Source of the DNA: Candidatus Symbiobacter mobilis CR
Lineage (GTDB): Bacteria; Pseudomonadota; Gammaproteobacteria; Burkholderiales; Burkholderiaceae_C
Reading direction: 5' to 3'
Assembly: GCF_000477435.1 (NCBI RefSeq)
Contig: NC_022576.1
Location: 2,356,001-2,420,000, forward strand
DNA: 64,000 bases
Shown: positions 54,077 through 62,622 of the stretch, in pieces
Layout of the letters: each line of letters starts with the position of its first letter
Position numbering within the stretch: the first letter of the stretch is position 1
Notes under the pieces: model-generated
The model's input: only the letters and a program-made list of their open reading frames with translations
Told to the model about the DNA's origin: nothing
Databases searched by the model: none
Made by a program: the position numbers and the translations under genes

Positions 54077-54519
54077 AGTGCCCGTTTTGCGGTCATGCCG
54101 AAACCTTGGTGACAGAGACCAGGGTGTCTGAAGATGGCACCGTCGTCCGACGCCGACGCCGTTGCGTGGCCTGCGACAAGCGGTGTACGACCTACGAGCG
54201 TGCGGATGTATCGTTTCCCATGGTCATCAAGAAAGACGGCAGGCGCGTGGAACACGAGCGCTGCAAGCTGCTGGCTTCGATGACGCTGGCCTTGCGCAAG
54301 CGGCCCATCGGCACCGAGCAGATCGAAGCGGCAGTCGAACGTATCCAAGAGAGGCTGCTGCATTCCGGGCTGCGCGAAATCCATACCGCACGCATCGGCG
54401 AAATGGTGATGGCAGAACTCAAAGGGCTCGACAAAGTGGCCTATGTGCGCTTTGCCAGCGTATACCGCAGCTTCGAAGACGTCGACGAGTTTCGACTGCT
54501 GGTTGACGAAGTGCGCTGA
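54073..54519 (+). CDS. nrdR: Transcriptional repressor NrdR
   Basis: 148 residues. Zinc finger with C3, C6 ([10 protein letters not shown]) and [15 protein letters not shown], then an ATP-cone domain (from about 47, [36 protein letters not shown]). It represses ribonucleotide reductase genes when ATP/dATP is bound. The start is GTG at 54073, overlapping the glyA stop; the second codon onward matches the family. Confidence 0.96.
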   Translation: MKCPFCGHAETLVTETRVSEDGTVVRRRRRCVACDKRCTTYERADVSFPMVIKKDGRRVEHERCKLLASMTLALRKRPIGTEQIEAAVERIQERLLHSGLREIHTARIGEMVMAELKGLDKVAYVRFASVYRSFEDVDEFRLLVDEVR

Positions 54520-54658
54520 TATTGCTTGTCCCCACCCTTACGCATGCACTGGGCATAGCGGTATGGGCTGAAAACCGGCATACTGTCGTTCCACCCCACA
54601 CCGGCCAGGCATGGGGACATTCGGCGTGCTGTGGCGTGGAGCCAAGAGGGGAACGACG

Positions 54659-55522
54659 ATGCGATTTCTCGATGTGCGTACGGACTGTGCCTTCCAGATG
54701 GTCTTTGGCTCGCAGCGATCCCGGCAGGTACTGCGCCATTTTCTGAACGCGATGCTGGAGTACGAGGACGAGCACGAGATTCGGGACGTGGAGATCGTCG
54801 ATCCTGGCCAGGTTCCCCTGGTACGGGGCATGAAAGACTGCTACGTCAACGTGAGGGCGGTGCTGGCCAATGACAGCCATGTCCTCATCGAAATGCAGGT
54901 GCTCGATGTCGAAAGCATTGAGCAGCCGGTGCTCTACAACGCGGCCCGGCTGTATTCCAGTCAGCTTCGGTACCGGGAGCACTACCGGCTGATCAACCCG
55001 GTGATTGCGCTGACATTCACGGACTTTGTCTTCTTTGCCGACACGCCGGAACAAATGATGAGCCGCTACCGGCTTGCCAAAAAGCAGCGGCTGATGGACT
55101 ACGACATCGAGCTGGTATTCGTCGAGCTGCCCAAATTCCGCAAAGAGGGGTCGGAATTGGCGGGGGCGCAGGATCAGTGGATCTATTTCATCAAAAACGC
55201 CAGAACGCTGGATCGGGTTCCCGATTGCCTGACGGAACCCATGATCCGGCAGGCGCTGGAGTGGATCGACGAATCGACGCTCAGCGCACGGGAATTGGAG
55301 ACGATGCACCAGCGTCGGGAAGTCCTCCAGATGCAGCGCGATGCCTTGGGCAAGGCACGAATCAATGGGGTGCGGGAAGGTTTCGAGCAGGGCCGCCAAG
55401 CCGAGCGCCAAGCCGTGGCGCGTGTTGCGCACGGCCAAGGCTTGGCCGCAGTCCATATTGCACAGTTGCTGGGATGTACGCTAGAGGAAGTGCAGCGACT
55501 GCTCGCTGTGCCATCCGCCTGA
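54659..55522 (+). CDS. Rpn family recombination-promoting nuclease / putative transposase
   Basis: 287 residues. The start MRFLDVRTDCAFQMVFGS matches the Rpn/PD-(D/E)XK nuclease family transposase head, followed by NAMLEYEDEHEIRDVEIVDP. The nuclease strand reads YVNVRAVLANDSHVLIEMQV; the position usually held by aspartate (LDV) is asparagine (VNV), so catalysis may be impaired. The C-terminus is a helical, charged tail (EGFEQGRQAERQAVARVA). Rpn proteins promote RecA-independent recombination. ATG 54659, after AAGAGGGGAACG. No inverted repeats flank it, so it is probably not a mobile unit. Confidence 0.82.
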   Translation: MRFLDVRTDCAFQMVFGSQRSRQVLRHFLNAMLEYEDEHEIRDVEIVDPGQVPLVRGMKDCYVNVRAVLANDSHVLIEMQVLDVESIEQPVLYNAARLYSSQLRYREHYRLINPVIALTFTDFVFFADTPEQMMSRYRLAKKQRLMDYDIELVFVELPKFRKEGSELAGAQDQWIYFIKNARTLDRVPDCLTEPMIRQALEWIDESTLSARELETMHQRREVLQMQRDALGKARINGVREGFEQGRQAERQAVARVAHGQGLAAVHIAQLLGCTLEEVQRLLAVPSA

Positions 55523-55563
55523 ACTGCGCTACGACCCAATGGTGAACCGGGGGCAGGGAGGAG

Positions 55564-56076
55564 CTACGCGCCGGAGTTGCCTGGCGCTGTATCTGGGTGT
55601 GAACCGCCATGCTGGTGCGCATGCATAGCTGCGAGCACTTCGTCGACATGCCCCGGCACTTTCAGGCAGCGCCATTCCTGCACCAGGCAGCCTTGCTTGT
55701 CGATCAGGAAGGTGCTGCGTTCGATGCCCTTGACCTTCTTGCCATACATGATCTTGTTCTTGACGACACCGAACATGTGGCAAAGCTTTTCCTCGGTATC
55801 TGCGATCAGCGGAAAGGGCAGCTCAAGCTGGCGATGAAAGTCCTCGTGTGAGCGCATGTTGTCGCGCGAGACACCGAATACTTCCGCCCCCGCAGCGACG
55901 AAATCGGCGTAGCGATCACGAAACTGCGTGGCCTCCGTCGTACACCCGGGGGTGTGATCCTTGGGGTAGAAGTACAGAACCAAGTAACGTCCGAGATGCG
56001 AGGTATTGGTGATCCGCACACCACCGGTGGCGAAGGACTCAAACTCGGGCAGGGGCTTATACAGAACGACCGCCAT
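55564..56076 (-). CDS. bcp: Peroxiredoxin, Bcp/PrxQ type
   Basis: Thioredoxin-fold peroxidase, 170 residues. YFYPKDHTPGCTTEATQFRD holds the peroxidatic cysteine. The classical resolving cysteine five residues later is alanine, so it would be a 1-Cys type or use the cysteine in EKLCHMFGVV. KIMYGKKVKGIERSTFLID matches the family, as does the late WRCLKVPGHVDEVL. ATG 56076 chosen; the frame extends upstream without conservation. The histidine-rich tail (MHAHQHGGSH) is unusual. Confidence 0.9.
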   Translation of the reverse strand: MAVVLYKPLPEFESFATGGVRITNTSHLGRYLVLYFYPKDHTPGCTTEATQFRDRYADFVAAGAEVFGVSRDNMRSHEDFHRQLELPFPLIADTEEKLCHMFGVVKNKIMYGKKVKGIERSTFLIDKQGCLVQEWRCLKVPGHVDEVLAAMHAHQHGGSHPDTAPGNSGA

Positions 56077-56228
56077 GGTGGAAACTTCGGTGGATAGAAC
56101 AAACCACCCCACCCTGATACAGACGTGACCCACACGACGCAATCTCGTCGGATCAGGGTGCCCAGGATCGGGAAAGCCGACAATTTTACAACCCGCTCCC
56201 AGAAGCCAAGGTTATCGGTTATCAATAA

Positions 56229-56357
56229 GAACCTATTTCAGTAGGCAGGCGAGCCGAAGCAGTGTGCGTGGCGCCGGAGCGCAGGAACCGGAATGACCTG
56301 ACAGTACATGAGGATTCCGTGTACCGCCGCCGCGTGCAATGCGATGGTGTAGCCCCT
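56229..56357. mobile_element. MITE-A, right-truncated copy
   Basis: Begins GAACCTATTTCAGTAGGCAG directly after TAA (56226-56228) and matches 9483-9615 closely (GAGCCGAAGCAGTGTGCGTG, GCGCCGGAGCGCAGGAACCG). It diverges after AGCCCCT, so the right inverted repeat is missing. Confidence 0.7.
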
Positions 56358-56408
56358 CTCGCGTTCGGCGAGGGGAGCGTGGAGAAGCCGCTGCACGACT
56401 TTCACCGT

Positions 56409-56483
56409 CACCCACGCAGACGATACAAAGCAAAGCAGTACGCCAAGTGGATATCACGCGCAGGGGCGGTTTTGCGTACGTCC
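56409..56483. repeat. MITE-B, left-truncated copy after wzc
   Basis: CACCCACGCAGAC, AAGCAGTACGCCAAGTGG and GGGGCGGTTTTGCGTACGTCC match the middle and right end of 60543-60643 in the same orientation. It ends 3 bases from the wzc stop codon. Confidence 0.65.
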
Positions 56484-56486
56484 TGA

Positions 56487-58778
56487 TCAGCTTGGAATCC
56501 GCTTCGTGGCAGAGCTGTAGTCGTACTGCGCATACCGATAGCGGCCATATTTGTAGCCGTACCCATAACCGTACCCGTAGCGGCGTTTGCGCAAATCGAT
56601 GTCGTTGAAGATGACGCCACGCACTGTCGTGCCAACGTTGGCCAGCCGCTTGGTCGATTCCTGCAGCTCGGCCAGCGTGGTGATCGACGCCCGTGCGAGC
56701 AGGAACACGGTGCCAGCTTGCGATGCGAGCACCTGCGCATCCGCCACCGCCAGCACCGGTGGGGTGTCGACGACGACGGCATCGTAGCGCTTCGAAAACC
56801 GTTCCAACCAGCCCTGCGCTGCTGCGGACATCAGCAACTCCGCCGGGTTGGGGGGGATGATCCCCGTCGAAAGGAAGTCCAGCCCCGGCGCCGCGCCGAC
56901 GTGGAGCACATCCTCCAACGATTGCGAACCCGCGATCAACTCGCTCCATCCGGGGCTGCGGTCGAAGCCGAAAGATTCGTGTACATGCCCCTTGCGCAGG
57001 TCTGCATCGACGAGCAGCACGCGTTTGCCCGCCGCAGCAAGTACGAGCGCAAAGTTGGCACTGACGAAGGACTTGCCCAGGCCCGGCGTTGGCCCGGTCA
57101 CCAGGACGATCTTGTTGGTGGCGTCGAGCATCGCGAATTGCAATGCCGTGCGCAGGCTGCGCAGGCTTTCGACGCAGATGTCGTTGGGATGGGAGCTTGC
57201 CAGCAGACGGTGCCCCAGGTTGCGGGAGGAAGGATGCTCGGCGGCCAATTCCTCCTGTATGTGGGAGTGGGGCACCGTTGCGAAGACTCGCAGCCCCAGG
57301 TGCTGCTCAATCTCGTCAGCGTGCTCAATCCCAGCTCGCAAGCCATTGCGCACGAAAGCCAGCCCAACGCCGGCCAGCGCGCCCAACAGCCCGGCCAGCG
57401 CCAGAATCAGCGCACGCCGTGGCTTGACTGGTGCTTCCGGGATGGCTGCGGGGTCGACGATGCGCACGTTGCCGACTTTGCCTTCCTTGATCAGCCGCAG
57501 TTGCTGGAAGCTGTTGAGCAAGGTGGTGTACAGCTCGTTGTTGACTTTGACGTCGCGCGTCAGCCGGAGCATGTCTTGCTCTACATCGGGAAAGTTCTTC
57601 GATTGGCCTTCGAGGGCGCCGAGCTGCGATTGAATCTGCTGGATTTGCGCATCAAGCACCTGCATGGCCGGGTGTTGCGCCGTGAACCGCGCTTGCATTT
57701 CGGTGCGACGCTGCCGCAATTCGAGCAACCGTACCCGTAACGACACCGATTGATCGAGCAGCCCCTTGGCCTCTTCGCTCAGATTGAAAGTGCCGCGCAG
57801 GCGGCGGAATTCGCTGAAACGGTTTTCGGAATGTTCGAGCTGCTTACGCAGTTCAGGCAATTGGCTGTTGAGGAAGACAATCGATTTTTCTGCCTCCGCA
57901 GCCTTGCGCTGCACGTTCTGCCGGACGTACAGATTGCTGATTTCGTTGAGGATCGTCGCGGTTTTCCAGGCGTCGCTGCCCTGCAAGGTCGTGTTGATGA
58001 TCCCCGACTGCTTGCCTTTTTCTGCAATGTTCAGGCTTCTTTGCAGCGATTCGGTAACGGCCAAAGCAGACCGCTTGCTGACCAGGAATTCCGCGCCCGG
58101 CTTGGCGTGGATGCGTGCGACGACCAGTTCCCCTTGGTGTCCATCGATCATGAACGACAGCGGCGCATTGGGTTTGCCCTCTCCCAACACGCGCCCGCGC
58201 TCATCCTGCAAGCGGTAGCCGTCAGCCAGCGCCACTACCGTTAGCGTTTGCCCTTCGAGGGGCTGCGCAACGCGCAAGTCCGCGATAACCAATTCTTCGG
58301 TGCCGTACACATAGCCTTCCATGCCGAACACGCCGGGTTCGGACAGATCCTGGGCATGCCGAGCCAGCCATTCGCCGACGATGGGCAGGTATTTGGGTTC
58401 AATGACCACATCAAGCCGCAGGTTCTGTACTGCCTGCCCGACGACGGTGCGAGAGCGAAGAATTTCGATTTCCGCCGTGGCCGGAGACTTGATCTCGAAC
58501 AAGTTGCCCGCGTTGCCCAGCAACCCGCCCAAGCCTCCACCTTGGCCGTCTTCCACTTGGATCAAAGTGTTGGCCTCGTAGATCGGGGTGGCGAGGAAGG
58601 CATACAGCCCGCCGCCGACGAGACAGCACGCCGTTACGGCTGCGATGAGCCAGCGGTGGTCGAGAACGACGTCAAGCAGGTCCAGCAGGTGGATGCCGTC
58701 TTCGTCCTCCGCAGCCCATGTGACAGCCGCAGGTACCGGAGAGGCAGGGGAGACAGTGGGGAGTGGGGTGCGATCCAT
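56487..58778 (-). CDS. wzc: Exopolysaccharide co-polymerase / tyrosine autokinase (Wzc type)
   Basis: Controls chain length and export of exopolysaccharide; 763 residues. N-terminal Wzz domain with first transmembrane helix (about 43-63, WLIAAVTACCLVGGGLYAF), a periplasmic coiled-coil part, the second transmembrane helix (about 460, ALILALAGLLGALAGVG), then a cytoplasmic BY-kinase: Walker A GPTPGLGKSFVSANFAL, Walker A' VLLVDADLRKG, Walker B VVVDTPPVL. The tail is tyrosine-rich (RYGYGYGYGYKYGRYRYAQY), the autophosphorylation cluster. It is third in the operon wza-wzb-wzc. Confidence 0.95.
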   Translation of the reverse strand: MDRTPLPTVSPASPVPAAVTWAAEDEDGIHLLDLLDVVLDHRWLIAAVTACCLVGGGLYAFLATPIYEANTLIQVEDGQGGGLGGLLGNAGNLFEIKSPATAEIEILRSRTVVGQAVQNLRLDVVIEPKYLPIVGEWLARHAQDLSEPGVFGMEGYVYGTEELVIADLRVAQPLEGQTLTVVALADGYRLQDERGRVLGEGKPNAPLSFMIDGHQGELVVARIHAKPGAEFLVSKRSALAVTESLQRSLNIAEKGKQSGIINTTLQGSDAWKTATILNEISNLYVRQNVQRKAAEAEKSIVFLNSQLPELRKQLEHSENRFSEFRRLRGTFNLSEEAKGLLDQSVSLRVRLLELRQRRTEMQARFTAQHPAMQVLDAQIQQIQSQLGALEGQSKNFPDVEQDMLRLTRDVKVNNELYTTLLNSFQQLRLIKEGKVGNVRIVDPAAIPEAPVKPRRALILALAGLLGALAGVGLAFVRNGLRAGIEHADEIEQHLGLRVFATVPHSHIQEELAAEHPSSRNLGHRLLASSHPNDICVESLRSLRTALQFAMLDATNKIVLVTGPTPGLGKSFVSANFALVLAAAGKRVLLVDADLRKGHVHESFGFDRSPGWSELIAGSQSLEDVLHVGAAPGLDFLSTGIIPPNPAELLMSAAAQGWLERFSKRYDAVVVDTPPVLAVADAQVLASQAGTVFLLARASITTLAELQESTKRLANVGTTVRGVIFNDIDLRKRRYGYGYGYGYKYGRYRYAQYDYSSATKRIPS

Positions 58779-58898
58779 GGGACGGAGAAAAGGGAAAAAC
58801 CAAGGAGACCTGGGCGCCGAGATGCCCTGGACGCTTGTAGCTCGATGCCTATGCCACAGCTACTGCAAAAGTCACTGCAAAAGCCAATCTGGAGCCTG

Positions 58899-59330
58899 TC
58901 AGAGTTTGTGAATCCGTTCGACCCAATCCGCAGCGCCTTGGACGATCGCCGCGTAGGCGCGCTCGAATTCTTCGAAAGACTTGCCATAGGGGTCTTCGAC
59001 ATCGAACCCGCCGTAGTGTCCGATGCGAAACACCTTGCCGCGCACGATGGGGAAACGCTGTTCGAGCCAGGGTCGCTGCGTTTCTTCCATAACCAGAATG
59101 AGATCGGCCTGCTGGCATAGCGGCAGCGTCACCTGCTGCGCGCGGTGTCCCCGCAAATCCAGCCCATGGGCTTGGGCGACCTCAATCGACAACGGATCGG
59201 CACCATACCCCACCATCGCGGACAACCCAGCCGAGGAGACGGAATGCCCGAGAAGTTGCCGTGCCAGCACCACTTGCGCCAGCGGACTGCGGCAGATGTT
59301 GCCGAGACAGAGGGTGAGAATCGACGTCAT
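58899..59330 (-). CDS. wzb: Low-molecular-weight protein tyrosine phosphatase (Wzb type)
   Basis: 143 residues. The P-loop CLGNICRSPLAQ (C8 to R14, C-x5-R) at the N-terminus and the general acid in VEDPYGKSFEEFE are intact. It dephosphorylates the Wzc tyrosine tail, cycling the export machine. The start overlaps the wza stop (ATGA). A 120-base gap follows before wzc; it contains an imperfect repeat of GTCACTGCAAAAG and no gene. Confidence 0.95.
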   Translation of the reverse strand: MTSILTLCLGNICRSPLAQVVLARQLLGHSVSSAGLSAMVGYGADPLSIEVAQAHGLDLRGHRAQQVTLPLCQQADLILVMEETQRPWLEQRFPIVRGKVFRIGHYGGFDVEDPYGKSFEEFERAYAAIVQGAADWVERIHKL

Positions 59331-60523
59331 TGGCGCAGCGCGTCGGTGGCGTCGCGCGTCGTCGTGATCGCTTGCGCGCTAGGCAGCATCAGGCTGATGA
59401 CGCGGTTCCAGCGTACCAGGGGAACGGGATCGACATACACCACATCCCGCGCGCGCAACTCGAAACCCTCGGCCAGCGCAAAAGCCGCCGCCCTACTCAC
59501 GTCGAGGTGATAAATCTCCGGTTGCGCGGTGTTTGCGCTGCGGATGACGAAAACCTGACGCGGGTTCCCGGAAACCGGGCTGACCCCGCCCGATTCCGAA
59601 AGGGCCTCATTGAGCGTCAACCGGCCATTGCGCAAGGTCAGGGTGTTGGGGCGTAGCACTTCGCCAAGCACGTAGACCCTGGCTTCCGAACGGGGAGGAA
59701 CGCGAACCAGGTCGCCAGGCGCCAGCAACACTTTTGCCGGGTTGACCCCGCTTTCCGTGAGCAGGGGAAGGCTGACCGTGGTCGTCTTGCCTTCGCGGGT
59801 GATTTCGATCGCAGATAGATCGGCCGATGCGGTAAATCCCCCGGCGCGCCCTACAGCCTCCGGCAGGGACATGGGCAGATCGTTGATCGCCAGCAGGCCG
59901 GGGGTGCGCACCTCACCATCGATGTAGACGCGACGACTGCGGTACGACAGCACACGCACAGTAACTTGGGGGTTCTTGACGAACTTGGTCAGCTTGCTTG
60001 CGAGCAGGTCGCGTACTTCGTATTCGGTGCGTCCCAGTAGGTCGATGGGGCCGATGTACGGGAATTGGATCTTCCCCTGCGGGCTAACGGTGTACCCCCC
60101 AGTGGTCGTGTTGGCTTCGGCAGACGTGCCTTGCGAGAGGGAGAGTTCCGGGTGATCCCAGACGGTGATGCCGAGGATGTCCCCGGCGCCGATGCGATAG
60201 GGCTGTGATTCTGCGAACAACTGCTCGACATCCGGCGCAACGGCCACCGGGCGCTGCGAGCGCTGTTGCCGAATCAGCTCGGGCGTGATCGGAATGAGTG
60301 CAAGCTGCGGGGCTTGCGCCGACGATACCCCTGGGGACGGGCCATCCACGACGTTGCCCGCAGACTGCTGGGCGACGGATTGCCGGGACGCAAACCAGCC
60401 GCCGGGAGGCTCCGTCCGATCGACCCGAGCACCAACGAACATTCCCGGAGCGTATGCACACCCCCCACACAGTCCCAGCAACCCCAGGATGGCGACACCG
60501 CGCCGGAACCACCACATCGACAT
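59327..60523 (-). CDS. wza: Outer-membrane polysaccharide export protein (Wza type)
   Basis: 398 residues. Lipoprotein-type signal sequence (FRRGVAILGLLGLCGGCAYAPG) with likely lipidated cysteine at the second C. Poly_export domain (IGAGDILGITVWDHPELS, VSPQGKIQFPYIGPIDLLGR) and SLBB domains (VYIDGEVRTPGLLAIND; VYVLGEVLRPNTLTLRNGRL). It forms the outer-membrane channel. ATG 60523 is chosen because it starts the signal sequence. A complete MITE-B copy lies 19 bases upstream, so the promoter is in or beyond that element. Confidence 0.93.
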   Translation of the reverse strand: MSMWWFRRGVAILGLLGLCGGCAYAPGMFVGARVDRTEPPGGWFASRQSVAQQSAGNVVDGPSPGVSSAQAPQLALIPITPELIRQQRSQRPVAVAPDVEQLFAESQPYRIGAGDILGITVWDHPELSLSQGTSAEANTTTGGYTVSPQGKIQFPYIGPIDLLGRTEYEVRDLLASKLTKFVKNPQVTVRVLSYRSRRVYIDGEVRTPGLLAINDLPMSLPEAVGRAGGFTASADLSAIEITREGKTTTVSLPLLTESGVNPAKVLLAPGDLVRVPPRSEARVYVLGEVLRPNTLTLRNGRLTLNEALSESGGVSPVSGNPRQVFVIRSANTAQPEIYHLDVSRAAAFALAEGFELRARDVVYVDPVPLVRWNRVISLMLPSAQAITTTRDATDALRQ

Positions 60524-60542
60524 GCCTGCATCCAATAAAACA

Positions 60543-60643
60543 GGACTTACGCAACATTGCCCCAACTAGGCATCCCCACGCAGACAGTACCAAGCAGTAC
60601 GGCAAATGGGTAGAACGATGCTGGGGCGGTTTTGCGTAAGTCC
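60543..60643. mobile_element. MITE-B, complete 101-bp copy upstream of wza
   Basis: Inverted ends GGACTTACGCAA ... TTGCGTAAGTCC, extended imperfectly to CATTGCCCCAAC / GCTGGGGCGGTT. Other members: 22929-22990 and 56409-56483. No coding capacity. Transposase source unknown; the ends do not match the IS5-family element. Confidence 0.7.
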
Positions 60644-60727
60644 GAGGAAAAAGGAACGTACCGCCACAACCCTCACCACTACCCACACCACAACCTACTG
60701 CGGCCAACACGCTCTACAAACACAGAA

Positions 60728-60743
60728 CCCGCGCAAAGGCGGG
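60728..60743 (-). terminator. Possible terminator of the pot operon
   Basis: On the minus strand CCCGC-CTTTGC-GCGGG forms a short hairpin followed by TTCTGTGTTTGT. It lies 75 bases after the potI stop. The rest of the 60644-60818 gap shows no gene. Confidence 0.45.
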
Positions 60744-60818
60744 CCCAGAAATCACGGGGCATTCTACGCGGGGCACCTGTGGCGGCCAGCCGCCCCGCTG
60801 TGCTTGTGTCCCAGGCTG

Positions 60819-61673
60819 CTAGGAGGCACCCACAGGCTCTGCAGCTTGCCCGGCGGCAATTTCGCGCTCGCGTCGGCGAGCTTGTCGCGCCACCCACACG
60901 CTGTAGGTCACTGTCACCAGCGTCACCGAAACGATCAGAATCGTCGCAGCGGCGTAGATCGTCGGGTTGATGCCACGGCGGGCGTAACCAAAGATCACCT
61001 GCGGCAAGGTGCTGACACCCGGCCCGGAGAGAAATTCCGAGATCACCACATCGTCAAAAGAAAGGGTGAAGCTCAACAACGCGGCAGCAAGAATGGCCTG
61101 CAAGATGTTGGGCATGGTCACCAGAAAAAACACTTGGTAGGGCTTGGCGCCCAGATCCATCGCCGCTTCTTCGATGGTGCGATCCATGTCTTGCAGCCGG
61201 GATTGGATGACAACCGTCGCATAGGCCATGCCGAGCAGCGTATGCCCCAACACGATGGTCAACATTCCCCGTTGCGGCCAGCCCAGCACGTTCTGTACCC
61301 CGACCATCAGCAATAGCAGCGATAGGCCGATCACGACTTCGGGCATCACCAAGGGGGCATGCACCATCCCGGAAAAGACGGTCCTTCCCCAAAATCTGCG
61401 GTACCGAACGAGCACGAAGGCTGCCAGCGTGGCCATCGATGCCGATGCCACGGCAGACAAGGCAGCCACCTCGACGGACAGCCAGAAGCCGTCGACGATC
61501 CTGGAGTCTTCCAACAGCGCCTGGTACCAGCGCCAGGAAAAACCGGTGAATTCCGCATCCTGGCGCGTGCTGTTGAACGAGAAAACGATCATGAAACACA
61601 GCGGCAAATACAGAAAGAGGTAGGTCAGGAGCATCCAAACCTTGCCCAGGTGCCGCAACCATCCTCGGTACAT
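60819..61673 (-). CDS. potI: Polyamine ABC transporter permease PotI/PotC type
   Basis: Second inner-membrane permease of a putrescine/spermidine importer, 284 residues with six predicted helices. The EAA loop, EEAAMDLGAKPYQVFFLVTMP, which contacts the ATPase, is present. N-terminal LLTYLFLYLPLCFMIVFSFN matches PotI/PotC. ATG 61673 starts 13 bases after potH. C-terminus ends with charged REREIAAGQ tail. Confidence 0.93.
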   Translation of the reverse strand: MYRGWLRHLGKVWMLLTYLFLYLPLCFMIVFSFNSTRQDAEFTGFSWRWYQALLEDSRIVDGFWLSVEVAALSAVASASMATLAAFVLVRYRRFWGRTVFSGMVHAPLVMPEVVIGLSLLLLMVGVQNVLGWPQRGMLTIVLGHTLLGMAYATVVIQSRLQDMDRTIEEAAMDLGAKPYQVFFLVTMPNILQAILAAALLSFTLSFDDVVISEFLSGPGVSTLPQVIFGYARRGINPTIYAAATILIVSVTLVTVTYSVWVARQARRREREIAAGQAAEPVGAS

Positions 61674-61686
61674 GGCGTAGTCCCTG

Positions 61687-62610
61687 TTAGTGGCGCGTCG
61701 CAGGCGTGTCACCATTGACGTGGTAATACCACCCCAGCGGAATGACGATCAGGACGATCATTACGACCGCCAAGGCCGAGGCGCGCGGCCAGTTGTTGGC
61801 GGTGAACATTTCATCCCAGACGACCCGCCCGATCATGAGGTTTTCCGACCCGCCAAGCAGCGAGGGGATGACGAATTCCCCCACACTGGGGATAAACACG
61901 AGCATCGACCCCGCGACGATCCCCGCACGGGATAGTGGAACCGTCACCAGCCAAAACGCTTGGAATGGGGAAGCGCCCAAATCGTTGGCGGCTTCGAGCA
62001 GCCGAAAGTCGAGCTTGACGAGGTTGGCGTAGAGGGGGAGCACCATGAAGGGCAGGTAGACGTAGGTCATTCCGACGAGCATCGACACATCGGTATAGAG
62101 CATTTGCCATGGTTCCGCAATCAGCCCCATCCAGAGCAGCAATTGGTTGAGCATGCCCTGGTCGGCAAGGATGCCCTTCCATGCATAGACGCGCAGCAGA
62201 AACGAGGTCCAGAACGGCAGCATCACCATAAGCAGCAATGCGGGGCGCACACCCGGAGCACAGCGTGCGATGAAGTAGGCAAAGGGGTATCCGATGACCA
62301 GGCACAGCAAAGCGGTGCAGAACGCGTACCAGATCGATCGCAGATAGGCTTCGATGTAGATCGTCTGGAACAGTCCGTCGCCATCGGGAGCGCGAAAGAT
62401 CGATCCGTAGTTCTGATATTTCAGGTGGAGTAGCCCCGTTTCGGTGTTCCATATCGCTTTGAACGGGGAAATGTCGTTGCCCATGTCCACGAAGCTGATG
62501 TACAGCAGGATCAGGAACGGCAACAGAAAGAACAGCAACAGCCAGGCAAAAGGCACCCCGATGACGAAGCGCCTGCCCGGCACAGGAATCCGCAGCGCAG
62601 TCCAACCCAC
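61687..62610 (-). CDS. potH: Polyamine ABC transporter permease PotH/PotB type
   Basis: First permease of the importer, 307 residues. Helices include FAWLLLFFLLPFLILLYISF and YAFCTALLCLVIGYPFAYF. EAA loop EAANDLGASPFQAFWLVTVPLS. The start is GTG at 62610, 12 bases after potG. It forms a heterodimeric channel with PotI. Confidence 0.93.
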   Translation of the reverse strand: MGWTALRIPVPGRRFVIGVPFAWLLLFFLLPFLILLYISFVDMGNDISPFKAIWNTETGLLHLKYQNYGSIFRAPDGDGLFQTIYIEAYLRSIWYAFCTALLCLVIGYPFAYFIARCAPGVRPALLLMVMLPFWTSFLLRVYAWKGILADQGMLNQLLLWMGLIAEPWQMLYTDVSMLVGMTYVYLPFMVLPLYANLVKLDFRLLEAANDLGASPFQAFWLVTVPLSRAGIVAGSMLVFIPSVGEFVIPSLLGGSENLMIGRVVWDEMFTANNWPRASALAVVMIVLIVIPLGWYYHVNGDTPATRH

Positions 62611-62622
62611 GGGGCAACCCTG

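Noticed and set aside
56233..56949. 238-residue frame running from MITE-A into the wzc 3' end
   Set aside because: Made of repeat sequence plus an out-of-frame part of wzc.
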